From an uncultured Prevotellaceae bacterium (lineage in GTDB: Bacteria; Bacteroidota; Bacteroidia; Bacteroidales; Muribaculaceae), in the NCBI GenBank assembly GCA_900319525.1, contig ONOU01000020.1, positions 1 to 41,399 of the forward strand: a stretch of DNA of 41,399 nt. The letters are read 5' to 3'. Positions 1-6,770 of the stretch are shown here, in pieces; the first letter of the stretch is position 1, and the number at the start of each line of letters is the position of its first letter. The notes under the pieces were generated by a model. That model did no database searches, was not told where the DNA came from, and saw only the letters and a program-made list of their open reading frames with translations. The translations under genes were made by a program, and so were the position numbers.

Positions 1-1
1 A

Positions 2-112
2 CGAGAATGGATTTTACGAAAAAAGATCGACAAATCCATTCTCGACAATTTCCATCCAATTCTCAGCAACTTCAACGACCGAGTTTTGCAACAGTCTCTT
101 ATAATTAAGTAA
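2..112 (+). CDS. C-terminal end of an unidentified protein (partial)
   Basis: Frame 2 is open from the window edge to a TAA at 110-112. It reads as a plausible lysine/leucine-rich C-terminus ending ...FNDRVLQQSLIIK, and it stops 4 bases before the transposase ATG at 117. The other two forward frames are also open for about 100 bases, so frame alone does not prove coding; the protein-like composition and tight spacing are what favour frame 2. I do not recognise the family. The start lies outside the window. Confidence 0.4.
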   Translation, partial: REWILRKKIDKSILDNFHPILSNFNDRVLQQSLIIK

Positions 113-116
113 CGCA

Positions 117-1077
117 ATGGCATTGTGTGAGAACAAGAAGCGCTGGCTGGAGGCACACCCTGACCTGGGGCGCAATCAGTCGATGAAGCGGCGGCACGAT
201 CGCCACGACTACCAGTCGCCCAGCATCTACATGATCACACTCGCCATCAAGGGGCGACGGCCTCTATTGGGCACCGTGAGCCCTCCTGACGAGGGCCATC
301 CCCAACCCTGGTTCAATCCCTCACCCCTTGGGGAACGCATCGCCGCCTGCTGGCGCGAGATTCCCCAATTCTACCCCCAGGTCAGGTTACTCGCCCTGCA
401 ACTCATGCCCGACCACCTGCATGGCATCGTCCACGTCACGGAACGGCTGCCACGCCACCTGGGTCACGTGATCAACGGCTTCAAGGTCGGGTGCAATCGG
501 GTGACCAGGGAATTGTCGTTGTCACCCCCTCTGGGAAGAGAGCTACAACGACCGCATCCTGCAAGGCCGTGGACAACTCAATGCCATGTTCAAGTACCTG
601 CAAGACAATCCTCGCCGCCTGTGGACCAAGCGCAACCATCCCGAGCTGTTCAGGACGCAACAGGAGGTGATGATTGGCGACCAGAAGGTCACCGTCATGG
701 GCAACCGCTTCCTGCTCGACAGCCCCAACAAGGTCGCCGTGAAGTGCCATCGCTACATGACCGAGGAAGAGAAAGAACGCACAATCTCCCGTTTCCTGAT
801 GATGGCTCAACGTGGTGCAGTGCTCGTGTCGCCCCGCATCAGCCAGGGCGAGAAAGATGCAATGGATATGATACAAGAGGCAGGCTTCCCCTTTATCCAA
901 TTGCTCGAGAATGGCTTCTCTCCGTTTTGGAAACCCGGCGGGGAGATGTTCAATGCTTGCGCCAGCGGCCAAGTGCTCCTGGTCGCTCCATGGCCCTACC
1001 ACAGCGACCGCCGCACCATCACCCGCGACCAATGCAACCGCCTCAACGACCTGGCCGCCCTCATCTGCACAATGTGA
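117..1077 (+). pseudogene. REP-associated (Y1/HUH) transposase, frameshifted
   Basis: This is a Y1_Tnp/RAYT-type single-strand DNA transposase broken by one frameshift. The N-terminal part (117 to about 528) carries the HUH metal-binding motif MPDHLHGIV. Reading then has to move one frame, after which SYNDRIL and FKYLQDNPRR follow; the Tyr in FKYL sits where the family has its nucleophile. The shift maps to a run of five C at 525-529: removing one C joins the halves as ...SPLWEESYNDRIL, the usual family sequence. A long C-terminal extension of about 130 residues runs to TGA at 1075-1077. The shift may be a real inactivating mutation, an assembly error in the homopolymer, or less likely a programmed +1 shift. 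It is a lone gene with its own terminator. Confidence 0.8.
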
Positions 1078-1211
1078 TCCCAATCACCAGGGCAGAGCCC
1101 TGGCCCACGAGAAACGACGGTCGCAACCAGCCCCACCAAGCACACAGCGACCGCCTGTCTTGCTGGCACAACAACCTGGCCGGCAAAGCACCATGCAGGC
1201 TGCCCCGTGGG

Positions 1212-1233
1212 CCGGGGCTTTGCCCCGGTTTTT
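1212..1233 (+). terminator. Intrinsic terminator after the transposase
   Basis: A perfect 7-bp stem (ccggggc/gccccgg, 1212-1218 with 1222-1228), a TTT loop and a T5 tract at 1229-1233. Confidence 0.85.
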
Positions 1234-1546
1234 AAATATTTCTTTCCTGCGGGATTTGGTCACTTTCCTTGCTATAAATCCCAAGATTGAAACGGCCAAG
1301 ACCGTGAGGCACAGGGACAGGGCCCAGTGCTTATGTATAGTAATACCGCACGTTGTCACAAATTCATATTCAAAATACTGTGTTTTCTTGAAAATTCTTC
1401 TTGTTTTTCCACTTAAAATTGAGGCAAAAATGGTCGATTGAGGATGAAAATCGGAGGAAGAGGAGGAGACAAACCGTTAATTTATCTTAAAAGAAGTGAA
1501 ATCGTGACGATTTTTGGTCGGTTGAACAGGTAAAAGGGGGAAAAGT
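1234..1546. other. Intergenic stretch without a recognised feature
   Basis: About 310 bases between the transposase terminator and the rplM promoter. Reading frames here are short and do not look like protein. I see no strong hairpin, tRNA or repeat. It may simply be spacer left by transposase insertion. Confidence 0.5.
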
Positions 1547-1578
1547 TTTGGCCAGGTCGGTTGAAAGCAGTACCTTTG
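1547..1578 (+). promoter_or_regulatory. Bacteroidota-type promoter for rplM-rpsI
   Basis: TTTG at 1547-1550 and TACCTTTG at 1571-1578 are separated by 20 bp, matching the -33/-7 consensus of the Bacteroidota major sigma factor. Transcription should begin near 1584, giving a leader of about 107 bases before the GTG start of rplM. Confidence 0.8.
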
Positions 1579-1583
1579 CGCGC

Positions 1584-1691
1584 CGATTATATCCAAAGTA
1601 AGAGCCCATTAGAGCAATGTCATGTGGGATTTGGCCGTCCTGCAGGGCGTTGCTTGGGTAATTAACTAACTACTAATTAGGAATTTATAAA
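1584..1691 (+). promoter_or_regulatory. 5' leader of rplM, possible autoregulatory region
   Basis: About 108 transcribed bases precede rplM, longer than translation needs. L13 operons in other bacteria have regulatory leaders, so feedback control is plausible, but I see no convincing stable hairpin; the case rests on length and context. The last part is AT-rich with a repeated 'actaa' (attaactaactactaattag). Confidence 0.3.
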
Positions 1692-2174
1692 GTGGATACT
1701 TTAAGTTACAAAACCATTTCGGCCAACGCCGAAACCGTACAAAAGGAATGGGTGGTAGTGGATGCTACCGACCAGATCCTGGGTCGCTTGTGCTCCAAGG
1801 TGGCTAAGCTGCTTCGTGGCAAGTACAAGACCAATTACACTCCCCACGTTGATTGTGGCGACAATGTGATCATCATCAATGCCGACAAGGCCAAGATGAC
1901 CGGCAAGAAGTGGACCGAGCACCAGTATGTACGCTACACCGGCTATCCCGGTGGCCAGCGTTTCACTACTCCCGCCGCCCTTCAGGCCAAGAGCGAGAAG
2001 AAGAAAGACCTGCGCAAGGGTATGCACCCGCTGTACCTGCAAGTGATCAAGGGCATGCTTCCCAAGAACCGTCTGGGCGCTCAGCTGCTCAAGAACGTTC
2101 ACATCTACAATGGTCCCGAGCATCCGCACGAGGCCCAGCAGCCCAAAGTTATTGACATTAACAAACTGAAATAA
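1692..2174 (+). CDS. rplM: 50S ribosomal protein L13
   Basis: Large-subunit protein L13 (uL13), an early assembly protein that binds 23S rRNA. The 160 residues start MDTLSYKTISAN, the phylum-typical N-terminus, which fixes a GTG start at 1692. Family signatures are present: VVDATDQILGRLCSKVAKLL near residues 22-41, the HVDCGDNVIIINA block and the conserved KGMLPKNRLG segment. It is slightly longer than proteobacterial L13 (about 142 residues). rpsI follows after 5 bases, the near-universal L13-S9 pair, so the two are co-transcribed from the promoter at 1547. Confidence 0.98.
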   Translation: MDTLSYKTISANAETVQKEWVVVDATDQILGRLCSKVAKLLRGKYKTNYTPHVDCGDNVIIINADKAKMTGKKWTEHQYVRYTGYPGGQRFTTPAALQAKSEKKKDLRKGMHPLYLQVIKGMLPKNRLGAQLLKNVHIYNGPEHPHEAQQPKVIDINKLK

Positions 2175-2179
2175 GACTT

Positions 2180-2566
2180 ATGGAACAGATTAATGCAGTA
2201 GGTCGCCGCAAAGCCGCTATCGCTCGCGTGTACGTGAAGGAAGGCAATGGCGAAATCACAGTGAACAAACGCTCGTTGGCAGACTACTTCCCCAACCCCA
2301 TCCTGCAATACATCGTTAAGCAGCCGCTTAACACGCTGGATGCAGCCGAGAAGTATGACATCAAGGTGAACCTCGTTGGTGGTGGTTACAAGGGACAGGC
2401 CGAGGCCCTGCGCCTGGCTATTGCCCGCGCCCTGGTGAAGATCAACCCCGAGGACAAGAGTGCCCTGCGCAAGGAAGGTTTCATGACCCGCGACCCTCGT
2501 GCCGTGGAGCGCAAGAAGCCCGGTCAGCCCAAGGCCCGCAAGAGATTCCAGTTCAGCAAGCGCTAA
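2180..2566 (+). CDS. rpsI: 30S ribosomal protein S9
   Basis: Small-subunit protein S9 (uS9). Its C-terminal tail reaches the P-site tRNA anticodon stem. The 128 residues begin MEQINAVGRRKAAIARVYVK and end in the invariant KARKRFQFSKR; the last residues KR are those that touch P-site tRNA. The length is normal. It follows rplM by 5 bases. A weak hairpin (2586-2591 with 2597-2602) lies downstream without a T tract, so some read-through into rpsB is possible. Confidence 0.98.
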   Translation: MEQINAVGRRKAAIARVYVKEGNGEITVNKRSLADYFPNPILQYIVKQPLNTLDAAEKYDIKVNLVGGGYKGQAEALRLAIARALVKINPEDKSALRKEGFMTRDPRAVERKKPGQPKARKRFQFSKR

Positions 2567-2679
2567 TCGCCGCATGACGACGCCACACGGCCCCGCGCCG
2601 TGGGCGATGCTTGCTCTACATTATATAATAGTTTCCGTCCCACGTGCTGGGGCAACGCTATTGAAGAGTTTAGTATCCA

Positions 2680-2725
2680 AATCGCATAGACTCACACTGG
2701 GAACTGCGGTGGCTACTATGCGATT
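2680..2725 (+). promoter_or_regulatory. Hairpin in the rpsB-tsf leader
   Basis: A perfect 10-bp inverted repeat (aatcgcatag 2680-2689; ctatgcgatt 2716-2725) encloses a 26-base apical region, 44 bases before the rpsB ATG. The 203-base gap between rpsI and rpsB has no ORF. Feedback of S2 on its own leader is established in gammaproteobacteria; the same logic here is inference from position and structure only. Confidence 0.45.
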
Positions 2726-2769
2726 GATTTAGTCGAACGTAAACATTTATTTAAAACAAAACAAAAACA

Positions 2770-3603
2770 ATGCAGACACCTAATTTTGACCAACTGCTTG
2801 AGGCTACTTGCCACTTTGGTCACCTGAAACGCAAATGGAACCCCGCTATGGCGCCCTACATCTTCATGGAGCGTAACGGTATCCACATCATCGACTTATA
2901 CAAGACCAGCGCCAAGCTGGAAGAGGCAGCAAACGCCCTGAAGAACATTGCCAAGAGCGGCAAGCGCATTCTGTTTGTTGCCACCAAGAAGCAGGCCAAG
3001 GACGTGACCCGCGAGCGTGCCATGAGCGTTGATATGCCCTACGTGATCGAGCGTTGGCCCGGCGGTATGCTGACCAACTTCACCACCATCCGCAAGGCCG
3101 TGAAGAAGATGGACACCATCGACAAGATGGAGACCGACGGCACCATGGCCAACATGTCCAAGCGCGAGAAGCTGCAGCTGAGCCGCCAGCGTGCAAAGCT
3201 GGAGAAGAACCTGGGTTCGATCAAGAACCTGAACCGTCTGCCCAGCGCACTGTTCGTGGTTGACGTGATGAAGGAGCACATTGCTGTTGCCGAGGCTAAC
3301 CGCCTGGGTATCCCCGTGTTCGGTATCGTGGACACCAACAGCGATCCCAACAACGTGGACTTCGTGATCCCCGCCAATGACGACGCCAGCAAGTCAATCG
3401 ACATCATCCTGGCTACCGTTTGCGAGGCCATCAAGGAAGGACTCGAGGAGCGCAAGGTTGAGCAGATCGACAACAAGGACGCCGAGGGTGACGCCGAGGA
3501 GGTAAAGGACGCTCCCAAGCCCCGCCGTCAGCGTGTTCGTCGCGCCGCTCCCGCTGCCGACGAAGCCCCCAAGGCCGAAGAGGCTCCCAAGACCGAGGAA
3601 TAA
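2770..3603 (+). CDS. rpsB: 30S ribosomal protein S2
   Basis: Small-subunit protein S2 (uS2), one of the last proteins to join the 30S subunit. The 277 residues carry the family signatures: LLEATCHFGHLKRKWNPAM near residues 9-27, the ERWPGGMLTNF block, and the ADVVxxxDTNSDP-type segment here read as GIVDTNSDPNNVDF. The core ends near residue 225. It is followed by an acidic, then Pro/Arg/Ala-rich tail of about 50 residues (EEVKDAPKPRRQRVRRAAP...), longer than in E. coli but common in this phylum. tsf follows after 42 bases, the usual S2-EF-Ts pair. Confidence 0.98.
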   Translation: MQTPNFDQLLEATCHFGHLKRKWNPAMAPYIFMERNGIHIIDLYKTSAKLEEAANALKNIAKSGKRILFVATKKQAKDVTRERAMSVDMPYVIERWPGGMLTNFTTIRKAVKKMDTIDKMETDGTMANMSKREKLQLSRQRAKLEKNLGSIKNLNRLPSALFVVDVMKEHIAVAEANRLGIPVFGIVDTNSDPNNVDFVIPANDDASKSIDIILATVCEAIKEGLEERKVEQIDNKDAEGDAEEVKDAPKPRRQRVRRAAPAADEAPKAEEAPKTEE

Positions 3604-3645
3604 TTCCAAACAATAACAACTAACAAGTTTTAGCAAAACAGAATT

Positions 3646-4641
3646 ATGGCTGTAACCATCAATGACATCAAGAAACTGCGCGACATGACCGGCGCAGGCT
3701 TGAGCGACTGCAAGAAGGCGCTCATCGAGAGCGACAACGACATCACCAAGGCTATGGAGCTGATCCGCAAGCGCGGCCAGGCCATCGCCGCCAAGCGTGA
3801 GGACCGTCAGGCAGCTCAGGGTATTGCTATCGGCAAGACCGACGGTAAGTTTGCTGCTATCATCGCTCTCAAGTGTGAGACCGACTTCGTTGCCAAGAAT
3901 GAGAAGTTTGTCAACCTCGCCAAGGCTATCCTGGACCTCGCAATGGCCCAGAAGCCCGCAAACCTCGACGCGCTGAACGCCCTGGATATGGACGGCAAGC
4001 CCGTGAGCGAGCAGATTACCGCCCTGAGCGGTATCACCGGCGAGAAGATGGAACTGGGTGCCTATGAGTGCCTGGATGCCCCCTCGACCGTTGTTTACAA
4101 CCACTTCAACGGCATGTTGTCGGCAGCTGTTGCCTTCAACCAGGAGAACGTTGCCGAGGATGTTGCCAAGGCTATCGCCATGCAGGTTGCATCGATGAAC
4201 CCCATCAAGGCCACCCGCGATCAGATCTCTCAGGAGGTTATCGACGAGGAGCTGCGCATGGCCATCGACAAGACCAAGGCCGAGCAGGTAAGCAAGGCTG
4301 TTGAGAACGCCCTGAAGAAGGCCGGTTTCAACCCCTACTACTGCGCTACCGAGGAGCACCGCGACGAGGCTATCCGCAAGGGTTACATGACCGAGGAGCA
4401 GGTTGCTGAGGCCCTGAAGCTCATGGACGAGACCGCCAAGCAGAAGGAGGCCAACATGCCCGAGCAGATGATTCAGAACATTGCCCAGGGTCGCCTGAAC
4501 AAGTTCTATCAGGACAACGTGCTCATGGAGCAGATCTATGAGGCTGGCGAGAACAAGGAGACTGTAGCACAGTTCCTGGCCGCTGCCAACAAGGATCTCA
4601 AGGCCATCGACCTGAAGCGTGTCAACCTGAACGTTGACTAA
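3646..4641 (+). CDS. tsf: Elongation factor Ts
   Basis: EF-Ts is the guanine nucleotide exchange factor that recycles EF-Tu-GDP. The 331 residues begin with the UBA-like N-terminal domain carrying TGAGLSDCKKAL at 15-26. The core exchange motif KCETDFVAKN at 76-85 contains the Asp-Phe pair that inserts into EF-Tu. The protein is longer than E. coli EF-Ts (about 283), as often seen in Bacteroidota. It is last in the S2-Ts unit, with the strong terminator at 4680-4720 38 bases downstream. Confidence 0.98.
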   Translation: MAVTINDIKKLRDMTGAGLSDCKKALIESDNDITKAMELIRKRGQAIAAKREDRQAAQGIAIGKTDGKFAAIIALKCETDFVAKNEKFVNLAKAILDLAMAQKPANLDALNALDMDGKPVSEQITALSGITGEKMELGAYECLDAPSTVVYNHFNGMLSAAVAFNQENVAEDVAKAIAMQVASMNPIKATRDQISQEVIDEELRMAIDKTKAEQVSKAVENALKKAGFNPYYCATEEHRDEAIRKGYMTEEQVAEALKLMDETAKQKEANMPEQMIQNIAQGRLNKFYQDNVLMEQIYEAGENKETVAQFLAAANKDLKAIDLKRVNLNVD

Positions 4642-4679
4642 TCTCCCCCGCTAGTCGAGAGAGACGACAACCCGATAAC

Positions 4680-4720
4680 AGCGCCAGCGTCCCGGAATGG
4701 GACGTTGGCGCTCGGTTTTT
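4680..4720 (+). terminator. Intrinsic terminator of the rpsB-tsf unit
   Basis: A 14-bp stem (4680-4693 with 4699-4712, one G-U pair), a 5-base loop ggaat, and a T5 tract at 4716-4720. Confidence 0.95.
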
Positions 4721-4740
4721 CCACCAGCGGGCAAGAGAAT

Positions 4741-4794
4741 CTAAATGATCTAGATAGCCTAGATGTTCTAGATGATCTAGACAATCTAGATAGG
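4741..4794. repeat. Six tandem copies of a 9-bp repeat (CTAGATnnn)
   Basis: Successive 9-mers are ctaaatgat, ctagatagc, ctagatgtt, ctagatgat, ctagacaat and ctagatagg. The core CTAGAT is kept while the last three bases vary. The array lies between the tsf terminator and the rplY promoter and is not part of a supported gene. Confidence 0.9.
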
Positions 4795-4832
4795 ATTTAT
4801 TATTTTTAGAAACTTTTATTGGGGAGATTGCA

Positions 4833-4862
4833 TTGCCAGCTGGGAAAAATGTTGTAACTTTG
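4833..4862 (+). promoter_or_regulatory. Promoter of rplY-pth-S4 operon
   Basis: TTG at 4833-4835 and TAACTTTG at 4855-4862 are spaced 19 bp. The predicted start near 4868 leaves a leader of about 90 bases before rplY. Confidence 0.75.
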
Positions 4863-4958
4863 CCGCGCTTTTTTAAACTTTTCCAGTGTGATGGGAAATT
4901 AAAGGAAGCGTTTTTATAAACCATTTACTTTAATTTTGAGTAACACAACCAATTAAAA

Positions 4959-5651
4959 ATGAAGACTTTTCAATTGAACGCAGAGGCTCGTACCGACCTC
5001 GGCAAGAAGGCCGCTAAGGCCCTCCGCAAGGAGAACAAGATTCCCGTTGTCCTGAATGGTGGCAAGCTCGTTGACCTCGACAAGGACGGTAACTACAGCG
5101 GCAAGCTACTCGCTGGCGAGAAGGTGATTCCCATCGGCCGTGACGGCAAAGGCATCATCACCACCGATCTGGTAGTGAACTTCGCCGACGTACGCAAGCT
5201 CATCTACAGCACCGATGTTTATGTTATCGACTTGACCTATGATGGCCAGACCCGCAAGGCCGTCTTGAAGGACATCCAGTTCCATCCCGTGAGTGACGCT
5301 ATTCTTCACATCGACCTGATGGAGGTTAACGACGAGAAGCCCGTCGTTGTTGAGATTCCTGTTCACCTCGAGGGTCACGCCGTCGGTGTTAAGGCTGGTG
5401 GTAAGCTCTACCTGAGCATGAAGAAGGTGAAGGTTAAAGGCCTGTACAAGGACATCCCCGAGACCATCCTGCTCAACGTGGACAACCTGGAGATTGGCAA
5501 GACCATCAAGGTTCGCGACTGCGAGTTCGAGAACTACGAGCTGGCTAGTGCCAAGGAACTCGTTATTGCCGGCGTTCGCGCCACCCGTAACTCTGCTGCT
5601 GCCGCCGCTACTGAGGATGGCGAGGCTGCTGAGGGCGAGGCTGCCGAGTAA
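4959..5651 (+). CDS. rplY: 50S ribosomal protein L25 / general stress protein CTC
   Basis: A 5S-rRNA-binding protein of the L25/TL5/CTC family. The N-terminal L25 domain (about 1-95) begins MKTFQLNAEARTDLGKKAAK and includes the RKENKIPVVLNGG segment, the usual RxxGxxPAVLYG position in a variant form. The C-terminal TL5 beta domain (about 100-195) has FHPVSDAILHIDLMEVN. The last 20 residues are Ala/Glu-rich low complexity. At 230 residues it is the long CTC form rather than the short E. coli form. It heads an operon with pth and an S4 protein, 41 bases before pth. Confidence 0.95.
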   Translation: MKTFQLNAEARTDLGKKAAKALRKENKIPVVLNGGKLVDLDKDGNYSGKLLAGEKVIPIGRDGKGIITTDLVVNFADVRKLIYSTDVYVIDLTYDGQTRKAVLKDIQFHPVSDAILHIDLMEVNDEKPVVVEIPVHLEGHAVGVKAGGKLYLSMKKVKVKGLYKDIPETILLNVDNLEIGKTIKVRDCEFENYELASAKELVIAGVRATRNSAAAAATEDGEAAEGEAAE

Positions 5652-5692
5652 TGTGATAACAGCTGTCACACAGCACGACAAGCAACAAACCT

Positions 5693-6256
5693 ATGAAGTA
5701 TCTTATTGTTGGCTTGGGGAACATTGGTGCCGAGTACCAGGGAACCCGCCACAACATAGGGTTTACAATATTGGATGCACTCGCCGAGGCATCCAATATT
5801 GTTTTTAGCACCAGCCGTTATGGCGCAGTGGCCGAGATGCGTCTCAAGAACCAGCAGCTCGTGCTGCTCAAGCCATCAACCTACATGAACTTGAGCGGCG
5901 AGGCTGTGCGCTACTGGATGATCAAGGAGAAAATCGAACTGGACCACCTGCTGGTCATCGTCGATGACATCGCGCTGCCATTCGGGCACATACGCATCCG
6001 CCCCAAGGGCGCCGACGGCGGGCACAACGGCCTCAAGAGCATCAACAACCTGCTGGGCAGCCAGCAGTGGGCCCGATTGCGCTTTGGCGTGGGCAACGAC
6101 TTTCCTCCTGGTGCCCAAGTCGATTATGTGCTCGGCTACCCCACTCCCGAGGAACTGGCCATCCTGCCCGAGCGGGCCAAGGTTGCCGTGGACGCGATCA
6201 AGGCCTTCTGCCTGTCGGGGGTAACCTTTGCAATGAACAACTATAACAACAAGTGA
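5693..6256 (+). CDS. pth: Peptidyl-tRNA hydrolase
   Basis: Cleaves peptidyl-tRNA released from stalled ribosomes, recycling the tRNA. The 187 residues open with [24 protein letters not shown]: the conserved Asn-10 region, and His at about position 21, the catalytic base. [34 protein letters not shown] and the GGHNGLKSI motif all match. The length is normal. The stop lies 4 bases before the next ATG, so it is co-translated with the S4 protein. Confidence 0.97.
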   Translation: MKYLIVGLGNIGAEYQGTRHNIGFTILDALAEASNIVFSTSRYGAVAEMRLKNQQLVLLKPSTYMNLSGEAVRYWMIKEKIELDHLLVIVDDIALPFGHIRIRPKGADGGHNGLKSINNLLGSQQWARLRFGVGNDFPPGAQVDYVLGYPTPEELAILPERAKVAVDAIKAFCLSGVTFAMNNYNNK

Positions 6257-6260
6257 GCAC

Positions 6261-6767
6261 ATGAAGGAAGTGAGAATAGACAAGTGGCTGTGGGCAACAC
6301 GCGTGTTCAAGACCCGCACCATCGCCACCACGGCATGCAAGCTGGGCCGTGTGACCATTGGCGGCATGACCGTGAAGCCGTCCCACGGCATCAAGGTGGG
6401 CGACCGCATCGACGTGCGCAAGCCGCCCGTCACCTACTCCTTTGAGGTCATCGCCCTGCTCAACAACCGCGTGGGCGCCAAGCTGGTGCCGCAATACCTC
6501 AAGAATGTGACCAGCGAGGACCAGTTGCGCCTGCTCGAGATGGTCAAGATCGACGGCTTTGTCAACCGCCAGCGCGGCATGGGCCGTCCCACCAAGAAGG
6601 AAGGCCGCGAGCTGCAAGACTTCACCGACGACGCTTTCTTCGGCTTTGACGACCCGTCGCCACTTGACGACGCGTTTGACTGGGACGACGAGGAGAACCC
6701 CTTGTGGACCCAGGACGACGAGCAACGCCTGAACGAGGAAATCGCCCGGCGCAACAAGCAGCAATAA
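6261..6767 (+). CDS. S4-domain RNA-binding protein, Hsp15/HslR-like
   Basis: The first 60 residues form an S4 RNA-binding fold: VRIDKWLWATRVFKTRT, then ACKLGRVTIGGMTVKPSH, then GDRIDVRK. Hsp15 in E. coli binds 50S subunits still carrying a nascent chain on tRNA, and Firmicute RqcP has a related role; this protein's role is inferred from these families. The C-terminal 65 residues are acidic and Trp/Asp-rich, unlike E. coli Hsp15. Position after pth and L25 fits a function on 50S-peptidyl-tRNA complexes. Confidence 0.85.
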   Translation: MKEVRIDKWLWATRVFKTRTIATTACKLGRVTIGGMTVKPSHGIKVGDRIDVRKPPVTYSFEVIALLNNRVGAKLVPQYLKNVTSEDQLRLLEMVKIDGFVNRQRGMGRPTKKEGRELQDFTDDAFFGFDDPSPLDDAFDWDDEENPLWTQDDEQRLNEEIARRNKQQ

Positions 6768-6770
6768 CGA

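Noticed and set aside
2-44. 13-bp inverted repeat (2-14 with 32-44) as a REP palindrome of the transposase
   Set aside because: It lies inside the probable coding tail of the upstream gene and has a 17-base loop; I see no second copy in the window. It remains possible but unsupported.
911-1441. 176-residue frame downstream of the transposase
   Set aside because: It runs through the terminator at 1212-1233 and has a low-complexity Ser/Ala/Pro composition.
3394-4359. 321-residue open frame on the minus strand, opposite tsf
   Set aside because: It is an antisense shadow of rpsB/tsf caused by codon bias (G+C-rich third positions); the plus-strand protein is certain.
4741-4794. CRISPR array
   Set aside because: Units are 9 bp with no spacers, and no cas gene is present.
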